Part shown: positions 1 to 11,500 of the stretch, piece after piece
Numbering within the stretch: the first letter of the stretch is position 1
Layout: each line of letters starts with the position of its first letter
Assembly: GCF_963678635.1 (NCBI RefSeq)
Contig: NC_087069.1
Coordinates: 35,631,959 to 35,695,958, forward strand
Length of the DNA: 64,000 nucleotides
Direction: 5' to 3'
Source of the DNA: Symsagittifera roscoffensis
Lineage: Eukaryota > Xenacoelomorpha > Acoela > Convolutidae
The notes under the pieces: model-generated
Seen by the model: the letters and a program-made list of their open reading frames with translations, nothing else
Told to the model about the DNA's origin: nothing
Databases searched by the model: none
Position numbers and translations under genes: made by a program

Positions 1-223
1 TTCTGTGTCCCACCTTAGCCTTCAAATTTTTAAACTTCTGATTCGTGGAGTCCAACATTAAATCTTTAGAAAGGCGCAGAGGCTTAAGTGGCTGCCTTGA
101 AATAGTATGGTTACTCCGAGATGCCAACCTTCAGTTCAACGGCGTTTGTTGTTCAGATCAAATCTTCTGCCGCTTCTTGGGAATGGTTCCAGAGACTCAT
201 AGGTAACAGGGGCTGCCTACTGT

Positions 224-601
224 TTATTCCTGTTTCCTTTTTTGTAACTTCTCTGGAAGTATAGTGCAAGTATAGACTTTTTTAAAACCAGTAAAAATAC
301 TTGGCAGAGGTAAAATAAACAGACTTGGATCCAATATGAATGTGAAAGAATCTGGATCTGCATATGTGAAAGCATTGACGGCTGCCGGTTCAAAATCAAG
401 AAAACTCATTGATGGCTGGGCATTGTTCGAGACAATATCAATAGCTTTCAGGAACTTTGCATATGTCTGTTCAGTTTTATTAGGAAATTGGACAAGGATA
501 ACTGAACTGCTTTTTTTCGTCTCTTTTCCGGAGTCAATTGGATAGTATACTGCTACCGAGCGATAATCGTTTGCTGCCTGGTCTCTTTTCAGTGGATGCA
601 T
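224..601 (-). pseudogene. possible MULE-type transposase fragment
   Basis: This 125-codon open frame on the - strand contains NKTEQTYAKFLKAI followed after about 15 residues by SFLDFEPAAVNAF. That order resembles the core of MULE (FLYWCH-associated) transposases, where an NKTEETY-like segment precedes an Asp-Phe-Glu with a following Ala-Ala. Only this short piece matches. The last 45 residues do not look like the family and no zinc finger is present, so it is read as a relic. No terminal repeats were found around it. The assignment rests on motif memory alone and could be wrong. Confidence 0.35.
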
Positions 602-2189
602 GATCTAGTTCGCTTCAATCTTTACCGGACTATCATCGTGGCTGTGTTCGTTTTTGGTAGATGCCATTCCTTCTCCAGCTGTTACGACAAGCATTCGGCT
701 TTTTTGTGATCTGTATCTTGCGCATCTCCATTGTTCAGTTGTTGTTTATTGTTTGCTTTTGAGAAATCGTGTCCGTCAATAATGAGCGTTCTTTTGAGTT
801 GTTGAGATTTTCCCCCACGTAATTTTACTCATAATAATTCAGTTGTTTGTTTGCAGAAAAAAGGTTGACGCAATGACCCAAAGTAAAAATGCCAGTGTTT
901 TCTGTCTCAATACCGATCATTTCCGAAGTTGTGCGATTAAATGACAAAAATTGTTTTAGATGATATTTGACGCTCAACTTAGACTATTTCGTGTTAGTTT
1001 TCTATCAGTTCTCTCGAGTTAGTTTTCTATCAGTTCTCAGAAAGATCTTTTTACCATTAGCACTTGCTGGTCCTTAAGTATACCCGATTTGAGCTTCAAT
1101 TAATAAACTAGAAGTGTTAATTGTGGGACAAAACGGCATAGGACAAGCTGTCATATGGGGCAAGTTGGCACATTACAAGTTTCATGTGGGGCAATTTAGT
1201 ATAAGGCAAGTTGACATAGGGTCATTTGTCCTGAATAGAACTGACACCGAATATTGTACCACCGTCCATCCCATTATTTGCTATGACTATTTGAAATGTT
1301 CGCAGTGTGAACATTTGTCTTTTATCGAATTTATTTAGCCATGTGTTTGTCAGGCAAAAAAATGTTGGAGAATCTTAATTACTAAGTTTTGCTTTTAGCT
1401 TCTAAGTCTTGAAAGTATTCATGGTACATTGACGATAGCTCTAGTATTTATTCAGTTTTTTCGCGAAATAGTTATTTATCTTCATTTTTTGGATCAACCG
1501 TACAACCCCCTCTCCCCCCCCCCCCCCCCACCCTAAGTGACCAACCGTAGAATCCCCCCAGTCACGTAATAAATTTGAAAAATATTTCTGTTTAATGTAT
1601 GCATTTCAAACGAACGCGCTCATGGAATTGGTTGCCACAATTTTTATGTGGAATTGCATTTGAATGCTGTTAATAACCTAAACTAACGTATTTAAATCAA
1701 TTTTCTCAATATAAACTTTTTTCTATAAATCTAAGGTATACTCAAAGTTATTTCCTGAAAAATCCATATTTTCTCCCCCCTAAATCAATTTGGGCGGTAA
1801 ATCGCACAGTTGATGTTTTTTTATAACTGTGATTGCAGTTTGTGCAATGTTTTTGAGTATTGTTTCAATTCTGCCTCTGATCAAAAAAAACTGAAAGCTC
1901 CATCAAAGATATATATTTTTTAAAGTTTCTGTACAGTTTATGAAAAACAGCCCTTATCAATATTTTATATTTCATCAGTTTTGGAAATACAGTTTCCGGA
2001 CAGTTAAAGCGCAAATTTTGAATAATTTGAAAAAATTCATATGCTAATCATGTTAAAATTTGTTCTCAGTCAAACACTTAGCAAAAAAAGTAAATGTGTT
2101 TCAATATAGTTTGTCGTTATAATTCACTTTTGAATCGCAATTTTTATTGAAGCTCCCCTTCGGTTAAATGTATATTTTTGTTTTCTCAG
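602..2189. other. non-coding stretch, probably intron of the ABHD13-like gene
   Basis: No exon is recognised here. The ABHD13 family has about 180 residues upstream of the first exon seen at 2190, including a tyrosine-arginine-glycine-tyrosine-glycine segment, and nothing encoding these was found in 1-2189. The 5' exons therefore probably lie outside the window. Small features are a perfect 21-bp repeat with 25-bp spacing (993-1013 and 1018-1038), a degenerate run of short ggcaag/ggggcaa repeats at about 1125-1230, and a run of 16 C (1514-1529). Confidence 0.5.
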
Positions 2190-4656
2190 CAAAACTCTGG
2201 CTGTATATTTAGCTCACACAGAACTGGGCGGCAGTCAGATTGTTCTGTTTGGTCGATCTCTTGGAGGAGCAGTGGCTATACATTCTGCTACTAGCCAGTC
2301 GCTCCTCAATCTCGACAAAACATCCAAGGTCAGAATAAGCTGTTTCATAAGATTATTTTGTAAAGAGAGCTAATTAAAAACCGACCCGACAGAAATAAGT
2401 TTTAAAAAGTTTTTGCCATTTTTGATCAAATTTTCCATTTTCCAGTTTTGAATTTTTAGGCGACATTCATTTTATGAAGTGATCTATGGATGCAAAAATT
2501 TTCTGAAGTAGGCTTTTTTTAAAAGTAATTCTGTCCTTCCCAGCGTTTTGCTACTTTAGTAGTTAATGTCAAATTATTGTCAATATTGCTGAGATTGAGT
2601 ACATTATACGATCAAAAAGTTAGCAAGTTTTTGACATAATTTATGCGTTCTCAAGTACGGGAAAACAATTTCTGGAGGTAATGAGAGCCATTTTGGTGCC
2701 AACGTTTTAGTGCTGACCAGAATGAGCTTTTGAGATCCGTTTCAAGAAGTGTAGTTGTCGTATCATTGAAGTTGAAAACTTTGCATACTGAACTTTGGAT
2801 TTATCGAGTAGGTAAATTTTAAAATCGGGTATAGTTCTTTGCTGAAATACATAATCCGGTTCTGTTCTTTGAGGTGTACTTGAAAGAAGCGGTACAAATG
2901 TACTAGATATGATAAATTGCTCTTTTAGTAGCTGTTTATAAATTAAGCTAAAATATTAATTCAATGTGTGTTTCTAGAGCAATGGCTGTAGCGCTTCGGG
3001 AGACACCAACTCGCTGAGAGGAGAGAACTTAGGGTCAGCAGATGGTCTTCCAGTTGCCATGTTGATTGTGGAGAACACTTTCACCCACATAGCAGATGTG
3101 GCAGAAGTCATGTTCCAGATACCCGGATTCACCTTCATTCCAAGGTTATTGATTGCACATGTTTAAGTGGTAATGAACGCATTGGTTTATGACTTATTTT
3201 GGTCGTTTTTTGGTATTTTTGTTTACACTTGAATTTAATTTTTGTTTTTTTTTCCCGGTTCAAATTCAAATTTATTTGTTGAAAGGAAGGAAAACTAAAC
3301 TCTCCAATAATAGAAATGCAAATAGCGCGAAGAAACGTGATTGGTTAGACCGCCTCAGGGATGCGACCCCTGGGGTGCATGTAATTTTGAGGTTTTGAGG
3401 GGAAGGGGCGCGCCGAAACATGCTACGTTATAGTCGGAGTCTTTCAAAAAGTGCCCAAAATTAGGTCGTTTTTTTTCTATAAATTCGTCTGCTGCATCGG
3501 GGAAAATTTCAAGCTTTTTACAGCAAAATTGGGTTTATCGCGTTATAAGAGCGCGGAAAATTAATATAGTCAAAGAGAAAAGTAATTTTCGAAAATCCGC
3601 CGCCTCCCCATTGACAAAATCCTAGATTCATTTCTGCTCAAAGAGCTTTAATGTGATCTATTTTTTTTCTTTGAAACTCAAATGTGGTTGTGTCTGTTAG
3701 TTAGAGAGGAAATCTAAAGACGATATATCGCGACAATACAATAGTGCTTTTTGAGGTTCGAATTTTTTGTAGGTGGGGATTGGGTGAATCTGTTTCTAAA
3801 ATTAGTGTTCTGATTTAGGTTGTTTTACAAGAACAAGTATGCCAGTGTGGACAAGATGGGCAGAGTGGAGGTGCCCTCTCTGTTCATCAGCGGCCAAGCA
3901 GACCAACTGGTGCCCCCTCACATGATGGCCAATCTGTTCACCAAATGTGCAGCCACAAAGAAACGACTGCTCAAGGTCAGCCCATGCTCTTTTCACTGTT
4001 GTTGCTATTCGAATTTCGCTTGCAATTGTCTTCACAAAGCACCAAATGAAAAAATAATCGAATAGTCAAGCAGAAATAGGTGTTTAAAATTTAATGATTT
4101 TCTATTAAGAGGAGTGTTGGTTATAAGAAGACAGGTTCCGGGCAAAATTCATTGGTTCATATATTTCTTCTATAAAATGAGTCATAAACTAAGCTAAGCC
4201 GAGAAACTATTAATTAGTAGAAAATATCTTGTATATACACCCCTTTATCAGGCTTTGAGTTTAATAAGAGCTTTGGTTTTATTCCGCATAATTTTTAGGA
4301 GCTGGAAGCATTGCAGAAAACGTCTTCTCGAAGTATGTTCAGTCCATAATAAAAGGTTCATCGGGGCTTCAAGAGATATTTGAATCCATAATAAGAGGCT
4401 CAATGTTGCTTGAAGAGCTTGATCTATGATTAGCTATGGATTGAGAGTTGCATCTAGGAATTTGTATCTGTTGCTTCAGGTGAGAGGCGGAACCCACAAC
4501 GAGACTTGGATGACCTCTGGATATTATGATTCCATTCGGAAATTCATGGACGAAGTGCTGACGTCACCAGAATCATGGCAACTGCCAATCAGATCGAATC
4601 ATGGGGGCGGAGGAACACCAAGGCAGTGTATTATTCCACTAGGGAAAATATCGTAA
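2190..4656 (+). CDS. ABHD13: ABHD13-like alpha/beta hydrolase, 3' part of the gene
   Basis: Four exons are seen: 2190-2328, 2978-3144, 3819-3975 and 4480-4656 (stop TGA-free frame ends in TAA at 4654-4656). The phases join correctly and give about 212 residues. Exon 1 has the nucleophile elbow GRSLGGAVAIH (catalytic Ser). Exon 2 has MLIVENTFTHI. Exon 3 has PSLFISGQADQLVPPHMM (acid Asp). Exon 4 has GGTHNETW (catalytic His). The order and wording match ABHD13, a predicted membrane-anchored serine hydrolase whose physiological substrate is, to my knowledge, not settled. The N-terminal membrane anchor and first half of the fold are not in the window. A serine- and glycine-rich insert (about 25 residues, start of exon 2) is longer than in the vertebrate protein as I remember it. 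The C-terminal tail may instead splice to 4971-5148. No clear AATAAA was noticed downstream. Confidence 0.9.
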
Positions 4657-4970
4657 TTGAGCCCACTGAAAAAGATTTTATTTTGTGATAGAAATGGAAT
4701 AATGAGCTAACTGCTTTAAAGTTTCCTCTGATATCGAGAAATGCATAGTGAGCAATACCCAATGAATTTTTAAATGTTCACTATAAAATAGATACATGGA
4801 ATCTGGTGTGCAAGTAACTTAATTAACGAGTCTGTAAGAACCATATTATTTTTTGCGGTAAATTTTTGAATAATTTGAAGGCAACGGAATGAAGCAAAAA
4901 TTCAGGTTTAAAATGTAAGATTAACAATACTATCAAAATCCGTAAAACAATACATTGTCATTTGGGATAG

Positions 4971-5148
4971 AACCAGTAACACTCCATCAATGGAGTCATT
5001 CGGAGGACCCTCTCAACCACTATCAGCTGCGAATATCAACTCACCGGCTCACTCAGTGTCGGTTGGGGCGAGGAGAGACAACGAAACGACAGAGGAGTTC
5101 AATTACCCTCAGAATGAGTTCGCAGACAATAACAGCAGACAAGTTTGA
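4971..5148 (+). CDS. possible alternative terminal exon of the ABHD13-like gene
   Basis: An open frame of 59 codons ends in TGA at 5146-5148 and reads as a Ser/Pro/Asn-rich tail (for example SMESFGGPSQPLSAANINSP). Using a GT donor at 4626 (after 4625, phase 2) and an AG acceptor ending at 4970, it joins in frame to the hydrolase tail ...GGGGTPR. Both splice sites are weak, and the unspliced exon also ends in a stop at 4656, so this is either an isoform or chance. An AG acceptor at 4971-4976 would also keep the frame. Confidence 0.35.
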
Positions 5149-5539
5149 ATGAAATATAGATAAGAGAAAGAGAAATCGAGATTGAAGAAAGAAATCGAAG
5201 TTCGCCGCTCAGTTATCGTGTTTTTTTTCTGTAATGAAATGTGAAATGTAGAGCTTAGTTAAATGTATTTTAATTTTAAAAAGCTGATTTACCCTCGATG
5301 AATTTGGCAATAATTGCTGACAAGTTTGAAATCAGAATATGAAAATCAAGTTTGATGTTGTATAAACGGGGTTGCGTACGTTTTCTCCTCTTTGAATTGA
5401 GGTAAAAGGATAAATTTAATTAAATAGTGAAGATTTTCTTATGCAAAAAAATTCTTCCGAAAGTTTTGTGTCATTCAAGCTTTGAAAACAGATACTTAAC
5501 AACCATGAATTGATGTACTGCCTTCTTTTACCACAAAAT

Positions 5540-6847
5540 ATTCTTTGCAGGCGCGATTTTAGGGGGGGGGCACCGGGGGCACGTGCCCCCCCCCCCCCCT
5601 TTTGAAGGGAACCAAAAAAAGAACCAGTTTTTTCATACATATTTGAGTACATAATTTTCCGAAAAGCGCCTTCGGCGCACCATTTAATGACTATTTTTTC
5701 CTTGAAAAATCAGTTAAAGCGAAATATACCGGCTGGCAGAAGGAAGGGCATCTATCCGAAGTTCGCCAACCATCTCTTCAGCATCTTTGTACACATTGTC
5801 AAAAGAACCGCTCCCAGATCCGTCTCGCCATGTCTGTAGAAGGTTGCACACAGTCCGGATGTGTTTGAGACATCCCACCAGCTCGAGATCCACAGCTTGC
5901 AATTTGATGCTGACGGGCTTTGTCAGGATGAGCACATGTTTCAAGCACTGCAGAGAAATGACAAACTCATGACGGGAAATGGCTGCAAGAAGACATTGCC
6001 TCGGAGGCAGCTTCTCTGTCGTTCCACTGGCTGATCTGCTCCAAAGTCATCGCAATTGAGTCGTAGAGCTCTGCGAAGACCAGGACTGCATCATGTCGCT
6101 CGACCCATCTGGTATCCGACAGACGAGGTAGCACTGTGTGGGACGTTTCGGGGTGGACAGCCTCTACTGCTGCTTTGAAAACTTCTGATCGTTTTGCAGA
6201 TCTCCTCAGATGGTTGGCTACCTTGTTGATGAGGCCGTCAGCCGCTGTAATAGCTGGAACGTTGCTACTTGATGAGATTACCAAGTTGAGGCAATGGGAG
6301 GCACAGTGCATCCAGATTGCACGTGGAAACAACTCACGAACTCGCGATTGCACACCGCTGTGAACTCCCGACATCGCCGATGCCCCATCGTAACTCTGTC
6401 CGACAAGGTCTTGTGGGTCCAGTCCAAGATGGCGGATTGTTGAGAGTATTTTTTCTGCTAGCCCTGAACCAGTCAAGTCTTTGACTTCCACAAAAGCCAG
6501 AAACTCCTCGTTGATTCGCCCATCAGTGACGAAACGAGCACAGAGTGACATTTGCTCTTTGCGCGACACATCAGTTGTTTCGTCTGCGATCACTGTGAAA
6601 AACCTCGCTTTCTTGATCTTCTTGACGATTGTCTGTTGTATCTGGTCTCCGATGGCCCCAATGATCTCGTTCTGAGACTGCATGTATTTCAAAAGTATTC
6701 ATCCAGAACCGCTAATCACACATATTTCTGAAAAAGGCGACAAAATGAGGCGTGAATTTAACAGCTGTGACTCATTTTCGGAAAATCGCATTATGTTAGA
6801 AAGTGCCCCCCCGTTGAGAAAATCCTAGAATCGCGCCTGATTCTTTG
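5540..6847. mobile_element. hAT-family DNA transposon with 8-bp target duplication
   Basis: The element spans 5548-6839 (1292 bp). Its ends are inverted repeats: CAGGCGCGATTTTAGG on the left and the complement of CAGGCGCGATTCTAGG on the right, 15 of 16 identical. It is flanked by a perfect 8-bp duplication ATTCTTTG at 5540-5547 and 6840-6847. Eight-bp duplications and ends of CAGNGGCG type are hallmarks of hAT elements. The interior carries a - strand transposase fragment. A G-run and C-run (5562-5570, 5586-5599) just inside the left end could form a hairpin. At 1.3 kb the element is far shorter than an autonomous hAT, so it is internally deleted. Confidence 0.92.
5714..6692 (-). pseudogene. 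hAT-like transposase fragment (DUF4371 / P52rIPK-ZMYM type), frameshifted
   Basis: The - strand frame 6692-5967 encodes 241 residues with FFTVIADETTDVSRKEQMSL, then GQSYDGASAMSG, MHCASHCLNLV and LSDTRWVERHDA. These are the RNase-H-like core motifs of hAT-derived proteins annotated as DUF4371, zinc-finger MYM type 1-like or 52-kDa repressor of PKR inhibitor-like. The first catalytic Asp lies in the ADETTDVS segment. A single frameshift near 6000 moves the continuation (QCLKHVLILTKPVSIKLQ...) into another frame that runs to 5714. The N-terminal zinc finger and the C-terminal dimerisation region are missing, so the gene is inactive. It lies wholly within the element 5548-6839. Confidence 0.88.
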
Positions 6848-7164
6848 GAGTATGTTATTTTGTGTGAAAATAACTATACCGTAGGCCAAAGTTCGTTCCC
6901 ATCCCTGTGATCGAAAAAAATCAAATAAGCGAGGGAAAAAATGGAATGCAAAACTTTTGGAATGAACTTTCAAAGAAATTTCCAGTTAAACAGCTCAATT
7001 TATGAAAAAAATGCTATCTCTATTTGTACTTTTCTGTAACATATTTTTTGGTGCCAGCTGTTTAAAAGGGCGAATATTTGGATATTCCAGGTGACTGATT
7101 TTGGTATGAAATCACTTAAATTCTTGCACAATACGACATGATAAAAATTCGTCGCAAGCGACAA

Positions 7165-7395
7165 CCGGTTGTATTTATAAGATGGGTAGCCAGTTGTTGT
7201 GGAAGTAGCACAATGTTCCGACCAGTCGTAAAAAATACGAAAAAAGTTATTTTTTTTTCAAATTAGTGTCGTTTTTTCTGCGTGGTGTGAGAAAAAGATC
7301 TGAACGAAAAACTAGAACTTAGGCATTTTCGAAAGAAACACCGCATACAAAGTTCCTCCCTATTTTTAGTAGTCTGAACCAAAACAGTGGACATG
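7165..7395 (+). repeat. dispersed repeat R1, copy 1
   Basis: R1 is recognised by an ordered set of landmarks: a short hairpin (here ttgtg...cacaa, 7197-7213), gttccgacca, a gtcgtttttt...gtggtgtgagaaaa segment, then aaagttcctccc. The same order recurs on the + strand at 12487 and 12865 and in reverse at about 24590-25205, 26320-26955, 28670-29250 and 30245-30815. No coding capacity was seen. Confidence 0.7.
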
Positions 7396-7961
7396 TTTCG
7401 GCGAATAATTTTGTTCACTTATGAGATTTTGAGAAAATTTTGTTAAATTTTGAGAAAATCAAAAGCCATCATACACGTGTCATTAGTTTTGAAAAATTCA
7501 GATCAGTCTTCCATAACTGTCCATAAGTAATGAAATCGAACTCGGATAACTTCATTTTGAGGTAATTTTACAGTCTTCATAAATAAACACTGGGAAAAGA
7601 AAGCCTCATCCTGTTGATGTGTTCATGTTATCCAACGCTTATTGATAATTGTATATTTTATCCCATGTTTCGTATGATGTTTGTTTTAATGACATAGCTT
7701 TGAATCTCATATATGTAAAATAATCTCATGAAATTTTATTTGAGTTTATTCGTCCTGCAGCTTAATTTAATTGTCGAGGACTGTTTTCTCGGTTAATTCC
7801 ATTTGAAGACTTGATTTTTTCATAGTTCTTTTTTGAGTTGCCAAGGACTTAAGTTTGGGGCCTAAATTGAAAACAAAAAGTTCGTTACCAATTATTTAAT
7901 TTCTCGAATATACCTCCATAAATAGTAATTTTTGTTCTCTCATAATGATTAAATCATGAGA

Positions 7962-7999
7962 GAAGAGTTGTTTTTCAGCTGAAGAGTTGTTTTTCAGCT
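7962..7999. repeat. perfect tandem duplication of 19 bp
   Basis: The unit gaagagttgtttttcagct occurs twice without change, 7962-7980 and 7981-7999. Confidence 0.95.
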
Positions 8000-8014
8000 G
8001 ACAAAAAAAAATGC

Positions 8015-8280
8015 TCCTTTGAGGCAACTCCCCCCTCCCAGGGATTCGACCCCCTCCACTCAAAAGGTCCCCCTATCGTATTGTTTTATAACGTCGAAGA
8101 TCGGCCGACCGACAATGAAAATTTTTTACAGACGGCGTTGGCGCGAATAGATATTAATTTTGTCCCGCTTTTACAAAATTTTGTCAACATAGGTTCTTGA
8201 CCATTTTTTTTGCCGACAGAGGTTCATTGTGGTACTTTATGAAAGCTCAGAAAATCAATTTGGTCGACCTAAGAAAGTTA
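8015..8280 (-). repeat. dispersed hAT-like repeat R2, partial copy
   Basis: The reverse strand shows the same landmarks as the MITE at 20913-21306: a gggggacc segment, a gggggtcgaat segment, and near 8270 the complement of gtcgacc...ttgattttctgagc. The ends are not preserved, so it is a fragment. The rest of 6848-8570 shows nothing recognisable other than R1 copy 1 and the 19-bp duplication; it is probably intergenic plus 5' untranslated or intron sequence of the DZANK1-like gene. Confidence 0.55.
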
Positions 8281-8570
8281 TCGATATTTGTTCTGTACTC
8301 TTATAGTGAAAACGAATTATGAGAAGAATTTAACGAGTACTTCTGTGTATAACTTAATATTTTTTTTGCATCGATTCAGTTTTGTGTGCAGAATTTTCAT
8401 AATTCGTCAAACTTCTAGATATTTAAAGACGCTAAAATCACCCATTTTGTAATTGTATGTAACACATGTTTTTTGTGATAGTTAAATCGCAAGTAAAGAA
8501 CCAAAATTCGAGCGGTTCAGTTTGCCTCCTTGATTAAAATGTAGTAGCAATTGTTCGTGATTAATTTCAG

Positions 8571-11500
8571 ATATGACTGCTGGATCCATTCCAGTCCCCA
8601 CCGTAGTGCCTCTCAGAGTACCCGGTCCAGGGGAGTCCAAATTTCAAATAGATTCCAACACCAGGGTGGAATTGAGGAGTGCAGTTCCATCCTCGGAGAA
8701 CGTGTCCATATACTACACTATCAATGGAACCAGGCCAGATCCGCTCAACAAGGGAAATCACTTGCATAAGAGTACATACTTGTATCAAGGTGGGTTTGAA
8801 CAAGTAAGGTAGGAAAGACCGAGAAGTTATGGAATTTCCAAATTTGCTGAAGTTGGAAAAATTTGTTGATTGGGATTTGAGAAGTATTATAACAGCGCAT
8901 GATTTACCTAACCGTATTATGGGCTCTAAAACATACATCGGTACTCCTTTGAAGTATGGTTCGGTTAAAAACCTCGTTTAGAAGTATGGTCCCATAAAAC
9001 TAACCACTGGTCCTATATAAATGTCAGTGAAATTATATTTTATATTCCATTTTGAAGAAAAGATTGGTGGCAAATCTAACGAAGAATTGCTTACAAGCTT
9101 TCCTTTTTTTCATCAAATTGATATTACTTCAAGTCTACTTTAAGTGGTCTGGCGGGACTACACTTCTAAACGAGCTTTTGAATGGAACTCATCAAAAACG
9201 GCGGGACCATACTTCTAAACGGGGCAGTACAACAGTGCCGAAAAAAATAGTTCAACAGTGCCGAAAAAGAAAACGTTGCTCAACAGAGCCGAAAAAATGA
9301 ACAAATTTCAACAAATTAAGTGCGGAAATCAAAAATTAAACGGCGATTGTTTACAATCTTAATTGACACTTGGAAGTCTTTCAGTGAGAAAATTTGCAAT
9401 TTAGACGTTTTGGCGCCAAAATATTTGTTAAATTTGCAGTTGCAGACATTTTGGCGCCAAAATTGGAGTGATTTTCTTTGATAATTAGCGTCAGTAATTT
9501 CCCGCTCTTTAGAAAATGCGTTAAAATTATTCTGAAGTTTTTCCCAACTTTTTCGGCACTGTTTTACTTCGGCACTGTTGAACGGGTCTAGGACTACAGG
9601 CCGACGGAACTTCAAGCCGAAGGGACTTCAGGCCGAAATTTGAACTTTACAATCATCTCAAAACACTATTTTTTATCTGTAAAACCTTGCTTTTCAAAAT
9701 TTTAGGCAAGTTTAGTCCATAAAAAGCGTTATTCATGACAATGCACCACTTGGGATTGGCATCCGTTAATAACATCAGCCGGTTTTTGAAATGCATACAT
9801 TATAAACATCAAAAACGCCTTCAACCGTGTTTTTTTTTAACTTTCCTAAACATCACTTGTAGGCTTAAATTTTATGAAAACGCCAATAACTAGTGAAGAA
9901 AGATAACGAAATTCAGAAATTTTTCAATAAAATTTTTAAATTAATCATATTTTACAATTTGAAAAGAAAATATTCGGCTTGAAGTCCCTTATTTTACGAT
10001 TCGGCTTGAATTCCCGTCGGCTTGATGTCCGGCGCCCCTGTTGAACGCCCCCTTCTAAACGAGTAACCATACGTCCTAATGTTTTATGTCGTGAACAATC
10101 CTCTTATTTTAAACAGACCATCTAAAACGTGTCACCAGTGTCAATCTTATTAGCTCCATAATTGAAAGTAAACGTAAACAAGACTGCTCGTATCAGGGCG
10201 AAGCCCTGAATGTCCCGACTGCCTTTTAAGGTTTATGGAGCAGTAGTAACATAAAAAATTAAATGTAATAAAATAAAATGAAAAAAAATTTTTTTTCTAA
10301 AATTTGAAGTTTTTTTTATGAAATCATCACCCCACACGCCATATAAAGTACAAAAGAATAGATTTCGCTCGCTGTAATACATCAATTATGGCAAATAAGC
10401 TTCTTTCAACCAATTTGGAACGATTTTAAGACGGATTAAATCTCCGCTTACGCGTTAATAGCGCGAAATATATCGCGCGTTAATTGTCCCAAATTGGCCA
10501 AAATGGCAATTTTTAAACCACCATAACTTTACGAAAAGTTATCACAGGTGAAATATCTTTTCAAATTTAAGCTCAAGACAACAATATTTTTTGAATGATA
10601 TAAAAAAATTCCGTCAAAAATGGCTAGTTAAGAAGTCGAAATTTGTCTGAAGAAAAAAAAACCCACCCCGAGCACAAATATTCCGTTAATTTCTTATCGA
10701 AATTCGGAACAAAAACGAGTGAAAACATACCAAAAAATCTTTGTCAAAATGAAATCATTTCTTTATTTCCAAATTTTAAGTTCATTTTCAAAAAATTTTA
10801 GCGATTATATTTGTAATTTTCATCTAGTTTCTTTAATCCAGGTCCCTTCACCCTCCCTCCGGGAAAAATAACTCTGAAGGCGTTGGCCTGTCTGGCTAAT
10901 GGGAAAGAGAGTGGCGTGAACACTAAGACACTTCACGTGACATTCGTAGATGCTGGGCATGGTAACGAGCAGGCTAATTGGGATGACAATGACATCAGTT
11001 TCAAGAGGACGATGGCGGCTGCTGGTGGCACTGGGAAGTTGAATGGTAAGTTGCAGACAATTTTGCGAAGGTGATTGTGGAATGTATAATTCTGGAAGGC
11101 AGGTTTGTGGAATCAAATATGCTAATCAGGAGAATGAAAAGTACAATTACTTACGGTAGTTTTTGTAAATGTAATGATATCTTGAAATATATTGCAATTT
11201 GACGTTTAAACAAGAAGCTGGATAGCCTTCAGTGTCCGCTCAAGCTGGTGCTCTTCAAATGTTAATTTATGAAGTTTGATATATTTTTTTAGCGCGCATA
11301 ACTCGAGAGCAAATTTATAAATAGACATTATTATTTGCTTGTTTTAGCAATGAACACTGACACGTGGGTGCTCGCTGGTCCAACTTCACGCAACTCCATC
11401 GGACCAGAGTCGAAGTTGTTCAACAAACAGAGGACACCCCCAATGCCCACGACTTCTCCAGACCACCACATGAACATCACTTCATCCATGTCTCTTAGGA

